A stretch of DNA of 64,000 bases from Cytophagales bacterium (GTDB lineage Bacteria; Bacteroidota; Bacteroidia; Cytophagales; Microscillaceae). Under the pieces are notes generated by a model. It did no database searches, was not told the origin of the DNA, and saw only the letters and a program-made list of their open reading frames with translations. The stretch is taken from contig JAAFJG010000009.1 of the NCBI GenBank assembly GCA_013298075.1, positions 1 through 64,000 on the forward strand. Direction: 5' to 3'. This document shows positions 42,926 to 51,792 of the stretch, piece by piece (position 1 is the stretch's first letter; every line of letters starts with the position of its first letter). The translations under genes and the position numbers were made by a program.

Positions 42926-43783
42926 ATGAGCAAAAAACTAATTCGTTTTGACTGGGCAATGAAAAAATTGCTACGTCACAAAGCTAATTTTGATATTTTG
43001 GAAGGTTTTTTATCGGAGTTACTTCGTTTTGATGTAACGATTGAAAGCATTTTAGAAAGCGAAGGCAACAAACAAGATGAGTATGATAAATACAATCGAG
43101 TAGATATTTTGGTAAAAAGTCAAAACGGTGAATTGATGTTAGTCGAAGTTCAGAATGACTCCGAAGTAGATTACTTTCAACGTATGTTATATGGCGTTTC
43201 CAAATTAGTAACTGAATATATCAAAGAAGGCGAACTTTACGGAACAATCAAAAAAATTTACTCTATCAATATCGTTTATTTCGGCTTAGGACAAGGCAAA
43301 GACTATGTTTATGAGTACAGAGGAGAGTTTGTGGGCTTACATACAAACGATATTTTGCTACCAACTATTTTGCAAAATCAAAGTTATAAAGCAGAAAAAA
43401 TATCAGATATTTTTCCGAAATATTATTTATTGAAAGTGAATAACTTCGATAAAGTAGCCGAAGACACGCTAGATGAGTGGGTTTATTTCCTGAAAAATAG
43501 CGAAGTAAAAGATAATTTCAAAGCAAAAGGTTTAGATAAAGCAATAGAAAAATTACGTTATGAAAATTTGACAAATGAAGAAAAAAAAATGTATGACCGT
43601 TCTCAAGAAAATAGACGCATTGAAATGAGTGTGGAATATACAGCCAAAATTGAGGCTGAGCATGGACGTGATATTAAAATTGCTAAAAAAGCAATTAAAA
43701 AAGGTTTTGACAACGAAACCATCGCAGATTTAACTGATTTAACCATTGAACATATAGAACAACTTCGTAGTGAAATGAAATAA
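42926..43783 (+). CDS. Rpn-family PD-(D/E)XK nuclease/putative transposase, array copy 3
   Basis: This third 285-residue copy has an intact body and nuclease residues. Its tail is a mosaic. EAEHGRDIKIAKK begins like copy 2, while KAIKKGFDNETIADLTDLTIEHIEQLR matches copy 1. The last residues are SEMK in place of NEKI. The mosaic implies recombination between array members. After its stop the intergenic DNA becomes AT-rich, and no fourth copy or remnant follows. Confidence 0.85.
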   Translation: MSKKLIRFDWAMKKLLRHKANFDILEGFLSELLRFDVTIESILESEGNKQDEYDKYNRVDILVKSQNGELMLVEVQNDSEVDYFQRMLYGVSKLVTEYIKEGELYGTIKKIYSINIVYFGLGQGKDYVYEYRGEFVGLHTNDILLPTILQNQSYKAEKISDIFPKYYLLKVNNFDKVAEDTLDEWVYFLKNSEVKDNFKAKGLDKAIEKLRYENLTNEEKKMYDRSQENRRIEMSVEYTAKIEAEHGRDIKIAKKAIKKGFDNETIADLTDLTIEHIEQLRSEMK

Positions 43784-43894
43784 AAACTTTGCCTAATATT
43801 TTTTTGTACAAAAATCCGAATAATATTACACAACCAATTCCCTAAAAACTTTTTATACATTCCCATAATTCCATTAAAAACACATTTTATTTCA

Positions 43895-46324
43895 ATGAAA
43901 TTTTCTTCTATTTTTATTATTTTCTTTTTATTATTTTCTTTTCAAAGTATCAACGCTCAAAATGTTTTGAGTGGAAAATTAAAAGATAAAAAAAATGAGC
44001 CTTTACCATTTGCGGGTGTATTCGTACAAGGAACAAGCAAAGGAACTTCTACTAATGTGGAGGGCGATTATACGCTTAATTTACCTGCGGGCAATTACCA
44101 AGTTACTTTTCAGTCGATTGGTTATAAATCTAAAACAGTTTCTGTTAATTTAAGTTCAGAAAATATTTCGCTTGATGTAACTTTGGAAGATGAATCAGTA
44201 GAATTAGAAACCGTTGTTATTTCTGGGAAAGAAGACCCTGCTTATAATATTATTCGAAAAGCACAAAGCAAACGTTCTTATTATCTGGAAGAAGAAATAA
44301 AAGGGTATCGTTGCAAAATTTATTCAAAAATATTTGAAGAAGGAACAAGCAATGGCGGTACAATCAGCCTTTTTGGAGCAACTAAAGAAATTCAAAAAGG
44401 TATTTTTTACCTTTCAGAAACAATGAGCGAATTGAATTTTGAACAACCTAATAGTTTTCAAGAAAAAGTTTTAGCGTCCAAAGTAAGTGGTGATAGTGCA
44501 GGTTTTAGTTATAATCGAGCAAATTGGATAAATTTTTATAGAAATAAACCCCTACAAACGAATAGTGCTTCGTTTATCTCTCCTATTGCTCAAAATGCAA
44601 TGGATTATTATGAATATGAATTACAAGGAAAATCAAAAGACAGAGATATTACGATTTATAAAATAAAAATCAGCCCAAAATTTCAAAATGCTGCTGCTTT
44701 TAGAGGTTTTATTTATATTGTAGATGAAACTTCACGTATCCATAGCGTAGATGCTTGGGTAGATAAAGGCACTGCAGTAGGTTTTGATTCTGTAAGTATT
44801 CGCCAGATTTATACGCCTGTTACGCAAGACCAAAAAGGAGTTTGGCTTTCTTTATCACTTACATTTTATTTTGAATTAGGAATTTCTAGCAAAGCAAAAG
44901 GTTTTTATCATACTGTTTCTTCAGATTATGAAATAAATCCAACTTTTGCACCTAATTTTTTTGGTGGAAAAGTATATGAATTTGCAGACAAAGCAAATAA
45001 AAAAGAGGATAAAATTTGGCAAGAAATGCGACCAATTCCACTTACAAACGCAGAAAAAAATGATTATAACATCAAAAATATTTTAGAGAATAATACCGCT
45101 AAACCAGCAATAAAAGATTCAGTAGTCAGGGCTCAAAATTCTAATAATGTGTTGAATATTTTGTTTACGACAGGTTTTAGATACAAAAATGCCTTCAAAA
45201 AAACAAATTTTCAAATATCACCTTTGATGCAAGTTATCAATTTTAATACAGTGGAAGGTTTGGTAATTGACCCTTCGATTAGTTTTTCTAAAATATTTGC
45301 GGGCAATCGTACATTTGACATAAAACCTACTTTGCGTTATGGATTTTCAAACCAAAGATTTCAAACAAAATTAGAAATGAATTACACATTTAATCCTAAA
45401 AAATTTGGAAAAATAAGCGTAGAAGGTGGAAGATATGTTTCACAATATTCAGATTTTGCACAAATTCAACCTGTTTTTAATACTTTGTATTCTTTATTTC
45501 GGAAAGAAAATTGGTTAAAATTATACGAAAAAACTTTTGCAAAAGCAGATTTACAATACGAATTATTCAATGGTTTTGCGTTGAACATAGGTGGAGAATA
45601 TGCGAAACGTGATACGATGACAAATACAAATTTTACTTCTACTATTTCAGATAACAGGCGATTATTTACTTCAAATATTCCTGCCAATATAGCGATTTTG
45701 GAACGAAATTATATGTTTGATTCGAATGAAACTTTGCTTTTTAATGGTCAAATTACCTTTACGCCCAAACAAAAATATTTACTTCGTCCTGATGAAAAAA
45801 TATCTCTCGGCTCTAATTTACCTGTTTTTTCAGTGAAATATACCAAAGGAATGATGGATTCTGATTTTGATTTATTGCGTGTAGGCGTGCGTGATACGTG
45901 GAATTGGGGAATTTATGGCAATGGTAGTTTGAGTTTGGTGGCAGGACAATTTTTGAATGATAATAAAGTTTATTTTGCAGATTTTCAGCATTTTAGAGGC
46001 AATCGAATCTTGGCATTTCAAAATGGCAATACAAGTTTTCAACTCTTAAATTATTATCAATTTAGCCAAACAAAATCTTATTTTCAAGCACATTGGTCGC
46101 ATAATTTTGCAGGTTTTTTGACTGATAAAATTGGCATTTTCAAAACAGCTCGTGCTTCTTTGGTGATGGGTGCAAATTATTTGTATAGTGATATGACAGG
46201 CAATTATGTAGAGGCGGGCATTGGTATCAATCGTTTTCTTCGTTTTTTGAGAGTAGATTGGTGGCATAGTTTCAATGAACAAGGTTATTTAGAACAAAGT
46301 GCAAAAGTTAGTTTTTCTTTTTAG
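43895..46324 (+). CDS. DUF5686 outer-membrane protein with carboxypeptidase-regulatory domain
   Basis: The 809-residue protein has a signal ending at INAQ. A carboxypeptidase D regulatory-like beta domain (about 23-110, LSGKLKDKKNEPLPFAGVFVQGTSKGT...GDYTLNLPAGNYQVTFQSIGYKS) follows, then EDPAYNIIRKAQSKRSYY, the entry signature of the DUF5686 family. The last 400 residues are amphipathic strands ending in SAKVSFSF, fitting a C-terminal beta-barrel with an aromatic end. It is probably an outer-membrane protein of nutrient uptake or envelope function. It has no SusD-like or TonB box partner nearby. Confidence 0.88.
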   Translation: MKFSSIFIIFFLLFSFQSINAQNVLSGKLKDKKNEPLPFAGVFVQGTSKGTSTNVEGDYTLNLPAGNYQVTFQSIGYKSKTVSVNLSSENISLDVTLEDESVELETVVISGKEDPAYNIIRKAQSKRSYYLEEEIKGYRCKIYSKIFEEGTSNGGTISLFGATKEIQKGIFYLSETMSELNFEQPNSFQEKVLASKVSGDSAGFSYNRANWINFYRNKPLQTNSASFISPIAQNAMDYYEYELQGKSKDRDITIYKIKISPKFQNAAAFRGFIYIVDETSRIHSVDAWVDKGTAVGFDSVSIRQIYTPVTQDQKGVWLSLSLTFYFELGISSKAKGFYHTVSSDYEINPTFAPNFFGGKVYEFADKANKKEDKIWQEMRPIPLTNAEKNDYNIKNILENNTAKPAIKDSVVRAQNSNNVLNILFTTGFRYKNAFKKTNFQISPLMQVINFNTVEGLVIDPSISFSKIFAGNRTFDIKPTLRYGFSNQRFQTKLEMNYTFNPKKFGKISVEGGRYVSQYSDFAQIQPVFNTLYSLFRKENWLKLYEKTFAKADLQYELFNGFALNIGGEYAKRDTMTNTNFTSTISDNRRLFTSNIPANIAILERNYMFDSNETLLFNGQITFTPKQKYLLRPDEKISLGSNLPVFSVKYTKGMMDSDFDLLRVGVRDTWNWGIYGNGSLSLVAGQFLNDNKVYFADFQHFRGNRILAFQNGNTSFQLLNYYQFSQTKSYFQAHWSHNFAGFLTDKIGIFKTARASLVMGANYLYSDMTGNYVEAGIGINRFLRFLRVDWWHSFNEQGYLEQSAKVSFSF

Positions 46325-46391
46325 GATAAATATTTGAAAAATTTTGATTTTTTAAATAAAATCTATAATTTTGCTTTATAATCAAAAAAAT

Positions 46392-46436
46392 AAAAAATCA
46401 ATCTCTATTTTTAATATTTTATGAGATTGATTTTTT
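46392..46436 (+). terminator. Rho-independent terminator
   Basis: AAAAAATCAATCTC and GAGATTGATTTTTT form a perfect 14-bp stem with a loop of about 17 bases, ending in a T run. It terminates the DUF5686 gene. Confidence 0.8.
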
Positions 46437-46482
46437 GTATCATTAAAAAAAAATACTGCCTAAAAATTAAAAAAATATCATT

Positions 46483-47439
46483 ATGAAAAAACAAAATAAA
46501 CTTAATAAAGTAACAATTCATGAATCTACGAATACAACTAATTTAGCTGATTTAGCTAAAACTGATTTTATCACATTAAAAACTACAAAGTCAAGATTTG
46601 TATTTATAATGATAGCTATTTTAAATCTTTTAGCCGTTGGATTCAATATTTTTTGGTTAGAAGTATTAACAAAACCTTTTATTACTTTACTTCTAATATT
46701 GATTATTTTATCTACTTTTGCTAATATAATTTTAATAGTCAAAATGGCACAAACGGCAATGAGTGGAACAGATGAAAATGGTCAAGTATTCATAAATCCT
46801 GTTATAACAGATCTTAGAATAATGGCAGTAAAACCAATTTGGTACATTTCTATTTCTTTATTATTTTGTTTTTTAGGAGATGTATTTTTATTATTCAATG
46901 CTACTTTTTTGGTTGGATTGGTTTGTTTTTTGATAGGACATTATAATTTTTGGCGTTTTTTATGGATAAATTCTGATAAAAGAGAAGGTTTGGTGATGAA
47001 ACAAGTTTGGTTATCGATTCCATTTTTAATTTATTTAGGTTTGTTGTTATATTATATTTTGCCTCATCTCAAAAACGATATTATTTTACAAATTGCCGTT
47101 ATTATTTATGGAAGTTTTTTGAGTATTTCAGCCATTTTAGCGTTAAATCGTTTTGGTTCTACCAATACTGCCAGTTTTGTATATGTTTTGATTGGTTTTG
47201 TATTTTTTATTATTTCGGATACTTGGATTGCGTGGCAAAAATTTGTCCTCAAAACAGATACTATATTTGATGGTTTGGGCGTAATGAGTACGTATATTTT
47301 GGCTTTATATTTTATTGTAGAAGGTGTAATTAAAGGTATAAAATCTAAAAGTTTGGAATATTTTCGCAAAGAAATAGAAGAAATAAAAGAAAATGAAGGA
47401 TATAAAGCTAAAAAAATCAAAAAAAATAAATATTCTTAA
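46483..47439 (+). CDS. YhhN family membrane protein (lysoplasmalogenase-like)
   Basis: The 318-residue protein has eight predicted transmembrane helices after a cytoplasmic N-terminus of about 45 residues. LFCFLGDVFLLF and FIISDTWIAWQKF carry the conserved Asp-containing helices of the YhhN/TMEM86 family, and STYILALYFIVEGV is its typical last helix. TMEM86 members hydrolyse the vinyl-ether bond of lysoplasmalogen; the bacterial substrate here is unknown. It is followed after six bases by a paralogue and then by a peptide exporter, all on one strand. Confidence 0.75.
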   Translation: MKKQNKLNKVTIHESTNTTNLADLAKTDFITLKTTKSRFVFIMIAILNLLAVGFNIFWLEVLTKPFITLLLILIILSTFANIILIVKMAQTAMSGTDENGQVFINPVITDLRIMAVKPIWYISISLLFCFLGDVFLLFNATFLVGLVCFLIGHYNFWRFLWINSDKREGLVMKQVWLSIPFLIYLGLLLYYILPHLKNDIILQIAVIIYGSFLSISAILALNRFGSTNTASFVYVLIGFVFFIISDTWIAWQKFVLKTDTIFDGLGVMSTYILALYFIVEGVIKGIKSKSLEYFRKEIEEIKENEGYKAKKIKKNKYS

Positions 47440-47445
47440 TAAATT

Positions 47446-48378
47446 ATGAAAAAGAAAAACCTGATTAAAATACCCAAAAAAGACGAATTTATAATTTATT
47501 TTGATAAAGAAGACTTTCTTGCATCAAATAATTCTATTGATACAGAAGCTTCTCTTGTGTCAGATACTCCTAAATTAAGAAGAATTTTTTTATTCCTTAT
47601 TACATTAAGCATTTTATCTATCATTTTAAATATTTTTTGGTTAGAAATGCTTACAAAAATTATTATTCCATTGAATTTGATTTTAATAGTTGTAGTTTCT
47701 TTTGAAAAAATGACTAATTTGCTAGTGGAAATGGAATATTTTATGAAAACCAAAGACTTTATATATATTAAAAATAAAGATTCTTTTCGTGTTTTTGCGA
47801 TAAATTTAAACGGAATGCAAACTAAAATTACTTTCATAATTGTTGGATTATTACTTTATTGTATAGCAAATATATTTTTATCGTTTGATGCTACTTTTGG
47901 ACTTTCACTTTTTTTCTTTTTAGTAACACAATATTTTTTAAATCGTTTTTTACTGATGGTTTTTAAAGAAGATGAAAGTTTAGAAAGATATAATCTTTTA
48001 TTATCAGTACCACTTTTAATTTATGTAGGTTTTGTCTTGTACTATGTTTTACCTATGTTTCAAAACAATATTTTATTACAAATAATAATAACTATATATC
48101 AATTTTCTTTGGCTTTTTCAGTATTTGTAGCATTATGTAGATATTCTTGTAGTCCTCTAAAAAGTTATATATATACGCTGATAGGTGTTATATTTTTAGT
48201 AGTTTTTAACCTTTGGGATTTTTATCAAATATCTACACTCAAAATAAATATGTGGCATAAATTAGGAATAAATATTTCTTATATTTTAGGCTTATATTTT
48301 ATGGTTGAAGGGCTTATAGATGAAATAACAAAACGAATAATTGTTTGCCAAGAAGACAAAAAACGAGCAGAAGAATAA
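47446..48378 (+). CDS. Divergent YhhN-like membrane protein, paralogue of the previous gene
   Basis: The 310-residue protein shares the helix layout and many phrases with its upstream neighbour (NIFWLEMLTK, PLLIYVGFVLYYVLP, NILLQI, ISYILGLYFMVEGL). The two acidic sites are lost: GDVFLLF has become ANIFLSF, and SDTWIAW has become FNLWDFY. It therefore probably lacks the enzymatic function of the family, and may be a partner subunit or a degenerating duplicate. Six bases separate it from the upstream gene, so the pair is co-transcribed. Confidence 0.7.
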   Translation: MKKKNLIKIPKKDEFIIYFDKEDFLASNNSIDTEASLVSDTPKLRRIFLFLITLSILSIILNIFWLEMLTKIIIPLNLILIVVVSFEKMTNLLVEMEYFMKTKDFIYIKNKDSFRVFAINLNGMQTKITFIIVGLLLYCIANIFLSFDATFGLSLFFFLVTQYFLNRFLLMVFKEDESLERYNLLLSVPLLIYVGFVLYYVLPMFQNNILLQIIITIYQFSLAFSVFVALCRYSCSPLKSYIYTLIGVIFLVVFNLWDFYQISTLKINMWHKLGINISYILGLYFMVEGLIDEITKRIIVCQEDKKRAEE

Positions 48379-48410
48379 TAAAAATATAACCTAAGAAAAA
48401 AATAAACAAG

Positions 48411-50588
48411 ATGAATAAAAAACCTACTTCTTTCAAAACTCCCACTCGATTGCAAATGGAAGCAGTCGAATGTGGTGCGGCTTGTTTAGGCATTATTTTA
48501 TCTTATTATGGACGTTTCGAATCTCTCGAAAAATTACGTACCGAATGTGATGTGTCACGTGATGGCAGCAAAGCAAACAACATTTTAAAAGCCTCTCGAA
48601 ACTACGGATTAAAAGCCAAAGGACTAAAAAAAGAGACCGAACAACTCATCGATTTGAATATGCCTTGTATTTTATTTTGGAATTTTAATCATTTTTTAGT
48701 CTTAGAAAAAATTGATAAAAAGAAAAATAAAGTATATCTCAATGACCCTGCAGAAGGACACAGAATTATTACCTATCAAGAATTAGAAGAATGTTTTACA
48801 GGAGTTGTTCTGACTTTTGAGCCTGATGAAAAATTTGAAAAAGGTGGAAAAATGCCACATATTTTTGTTACGCTTCGAAAAAGATTGAAAGGGTATGAAA
48901 CTGATGTTTTATATGTAACACTTTTGACTTTGTTAGTGATATTTCCTGCGATGATTAGTCCTGTTTTTGTGCAGTTTTTTATTGATGAAATATTAATAGA
49001 CAAAGAAAAATCTTGGCTTTGGATTTTATTATTAGGAATGGGAATTACCTCACTTTTGCGTGGCATTTTAGAATATTTAAAAAATTATTATTTATCAGCC
49101 TTAGAAACCAAAATGTCGGTCTCAACCGCCTCACATTTTTTTTGGCACGTATTAAGATTACCGATTACATTTTTTCAACAGCGATATATTGGAGATGTAG
49201 CACAAAGATTAGAATCAAATGAAAGAGTATCAAAAATGCTTTCACACGAAGTCGCAAAAAATGTTTTAGAAGGTTTTTTAGGCGTTTTTTATTGGATTTT
49301 AATGCTTTTTTATAGTCCTTTATTGGCTTTTATTGCGTTGTTTTTGGCTTTTATCAATATATTTGCCCTACAAAAAATATCACATCAAAGAGAAGAAAAT
49401 TATTCTCGTTTGCAACAATCAGAAGGAAAATTACAGGGTATTACTATCAATGGTTTGCAACTTATCGAAACTTTGAAAGCTAACGGAGACGAAGACAATT
49501 TTTTTCAAAAATGGGCAGGTTATCAAGCCAAAACCATCAAAGCAGAAAAAGATTTAGGTGTTTTATCTTTGCAATTAGATTTAATTCCACCTTTTTTGAA
49601 CGCACTGAATATTCTGATTATTTTGACTGCGGGCAGTTGGTTGGTGATGGACGGTTATATGACGATTGGAATGTTGGTTGCCTTTCAAAGTTTTGCGCAT
49701 AGTTTTTCGGAGCCAGTCGAACATTGGGTAAATTTAGGGGGGAAATTACAAGAAACGAAAGGCGATATGCAGCGTTTGGAAGATGTGTTGCACGCACCGA
49801 TAGACCCACAAACCCATTCAGATTTTTTATTCAAAGATGCAAAACCTAATTTTGAAATTATCACCAAAAAATTAGAAGGATATATTGAGTTCAAAAACGT
49901 AACTTTTGGATATAGTCGTTTGAATCCACCTTTGATAGAAAATTTTAATTTGAAAATAGAACCTGGCGAAAGAGTGGCTTTGATTGGTGGTTCGGGAAGC
50001 GGAAAATCAACTATAGCCAAATTATTAGCAGGTTTATATGAACCTTGGGAGGGCGAAATATTATTAGATGGACAACCTCGAAAAAAATTACCACGAGAAA
50101 TTATTAACAATTCTTTGGCAATGGTCGACCAAGATATTTTTTTATTCGAAGGAAAAGCAAAAGAAATTTTAACGATTTGGGACAGTACAACTCCTGATAA
50201 TTTGATATTGCAAGCCGCCAAAGATGCACAAATTCACGATATTTTAACCTCTCGAAAAGGTGGTTATGAAACAATTATCAATGAAGGTGGAAAAAATTTA
50301 AGCGGTGGACAAAGACAAAGATTTGAAATTGCACGTGCTTTGGTCAATAATCCTTCTATTTTAATCCTTGATGAAGCTACTTCTGCACTTGATTCATTGA
50401 CAGAAAAACAAATTGAAAATGCTTTGAAAAAAAGAGCGTGTTCTATTTTGGTGGTTGCTCATCGATTGAGTACGATTAGAGATAGCGATGAAATTATTGT
50501 GATGAGATACGGACAAATCATAGAAAGAGGCACACACGAAATATTAAAAATGCAAAATGGTTCGTATAGTGCGTTGATAAAAGCGTAA
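48411..50588 (+). CDS. Peptidase C39-containing ABC exporter (NHLM bacteriocin-exporter type)
   Basis: The 725-residue protein has an N-terminal C39 protease with Cys21 in MEAVECGAACLG, His94 in NFNHF and Asp112 in LNDPAEG, a complete papain-like triad. A six-helix transmembrane domain (about 160-450) and an ABC ATPase follow. The ATPase has Walker A GGSGSGKST at 526-534, signature LSGGQRQR, Walker B ILILDEATSALD and the H-loop VVAHRLS. Such exporters clip double-glycine leaders and push the peptide out. The start FKTPTRLQMEAVECGA matches the NHLM microcin exporter family. No precursor gene is visible nearby. It starts 32 bases after the YhhN-like pair. Confidence 0.92.
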   Translation: MNKKPTSFKTPTRLQMEAVECGAACLGIILSYYGRFESLEKLRTECDVSRDGSKANNILKASRNYGLKAKGLKKETEQLIDLNMPCILFWNFNHFLVLEKIDKKKNKVYLNDPAEGHRIITYQELEECFTGVVLTFEPDEKFEKGGKMPHIFVTLRKRLKGYETDVLYVTLLTLLVIFPAMISPVFVQFFIDEILIDKEKSWLWILLLGMGITSLLRGILEYLKNYYLSALETKMSVSTASHFFWHVLRLPITFFQQRYIGDVAQRLESNERVSKMLSHEVAKNVLEGFLGVFYWILMLFYSPLLAFIALFLAFINIFALQKISHQREENYSRLQQSEGKLQGITINGLQLIETLKANGDEDNFFQKWAGYQAKTIKAEKDLGVLSLQLDLIPPFLNALNILIILTAGSWLVMDGYMTIGMLVAFQSFAHSFSEPVEHWVNLGGKLQETKGDMQRLEDVLHAPIDPQTHSDFLFKDAKPNFEIITKKLEGYIEFKNVTFGYSRLNPPLIENFNLKIEPGERVALIGGSGSGKSTIAKLLAGLYEPWEGEILLDGQPRKKLPREIINNSLAMVDQDIFLFEGKAKEILTIWDSTTPDNLILQAAKDAQIHDILTSRKGGYETIINEGGKNLSGGQRQRFEIARALVNNPSILILDEATSALDSLTEKQIENALKKRACSILVVAHRLSTIRDSDEIIVMRYGQIIERGTHEILKMQNGSYSALIKA

Positions 50589-50700
50589 ATATTTTTATTT
50601 TCTTCTAAAATTATCATAGGCAAGATTATAAACGATTACTAATCAAGTTATTAAGATTTTATATAATTTAAAGCATTAAACCCAATAAATAGCACAAAAC

Positions 50701-50842
50701 TTGTTACTGTAATTAAAAGTGTGGAAAATTATTTTGTACTAAAATAATGACAATTTTTTAACAAATAAAGTCAATTTATTTGCATAAAATTACAAGTAAA
50801 CCTCCTATTATTTATTTATCACAGGAAAAATTACAGTAACAA
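50701..50842. mobile_element. 142-bp MITE-like element with TTGTTACTGTAATT termini
   Basis: The left terminus TTGTTACTGTAATT (50701-50714) and the right terminus AATTACAGTAACAA (50829-50842) are perfect inverted repeats. The left end continues AAAAGTGTG, a sequence repeated at 56983-57006. There is no coding capacity. The rest of the gene-free stretch 50589-50974 shows nothing else. Confidence 0.65.
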
Positions 50843-50974
50843 TTTTTTCGAAAAATCATAAAATATAAAATTAAGTATTTTATTTTGATTTCTATATTTT
50901 CAAGCCATAAAAATAAATCAACCAAAATAAAAAAAAATATTTTAGTTGATAGATTTATAATTTTTTTCTTTGAG

Positions 50975-51547
50975 TTATATATTGATATGCGTTCTCACCA
51001 TTTTGATAGCAATCGCTAATAAAATTACGCCAAAAACTTTACGTAAAATATCTGCTCCTGTTACCCCCAATTTTTTTTCTATCCAGTTTGATGCTCTCAA
51101 AACCAAATAAATCAGTAATAAATTCAAACAAATAGCAATCAAAACAGATATTTGATTAAATTCTGCCCGCAAAGTAAGGATTGTAGTCATCGTTCCTGCC
51201 CCTGCAATTATCGGAAAAGCAATCGGAACGATAGAAGCTGAGCCTGTGTTTCCATTCATTTCACCTTTGAATAAATGTATGCCTAAGACCATTTCAAGCC
51301 CTAAAAAAAATATCACCAACGCACCCGCAATCGCAAAAGAAGGCGTATCTAAACCAAATAAATGTAAAATACTTTCGCCTAAAAATAAGAAAGCAATCAT
51401 AATCAGACCCGCTACCAAAGTAACTTTACCTGATTGTAATGCACCTGTCTTTTTTTTGAGGTCAATAATCACTGGAATTGAACCCAAAATATCAATCACC
51501 GAAAATAAAATCAATGAAACCGATAAAATTTCTTTAAAATTCAACAT
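50975..51547 (-). CDS. MarC family integral membrane protein
   Basis: The 190-residue protein has six transmembrane helices and the typical MarC order: FSVIDILGSIPVIIDL in the first helix, ALVIFFLGLEMVLG in the third, PIAFPIIAGAGTMTTIL in the fourth, then GVTGADILRKVFGVILLAIAIKMV at the end. MarC proteins resemble MFS/LysE-like small transporters, but the substrate is unknown. A TACCTTTG promoter lies 29 bases upstream. It is transcribed alone. Confidence 0.93.
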   Translation of the reverse strand: MLNFKEILSVSLILFSVIDILGSIPVIIDLKKKTGALQSGKVTLVAGLIMIAFLFLGESILHLFGLDTPSFAIAGALVIFFLGLEMVLGIHLFKGEMNGNTGSASIVPIAFPIIAGAGTMTTILTLRAEFNQISVLIAICLNLLLIYLVLRASNWIEKKLGVTGADILRKVFGVILLAIAIKMVRTHINI

Positions 51548-51575
51548 AATTGTACTAATTGTTTTTAATAATGTG

Positions 51576-51583
51576 CAAAGGTA
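51576..51583 (-). promoter_or_regulatory. -7 element TACCTTTG
   Basis: On the minus strand TACCTTTGCAC lies 29 bases before the ATG of the MarC gene. Confidence 0.6.
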
Positions 51584-51792
51584 CGTAATAAAAAAATACC
51601 AAACAATATTTGGTAAAAGATTTTATAATAGATTAATATTAGAAACCAGATATTGATGAATAAATATAAATATTTTACAATTTTTTGATGCGTATAAAAA
51701 TAGGTTTATTCAATTTAAAGTTAGTTTTATATCCTAAAAATATGCTTTTTTTCTAAAAAAAGATATTTTTATAAAAAAATAAAATATTTTTT

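Noticed and set aside
48411-50588. Type I secretion toxin exporter
   Set aside because: The protease Cys/His/Asp triad is intact, which fits peptide exporters with C39 domains better than RTX-type exporters with an inactive C39-like domain.
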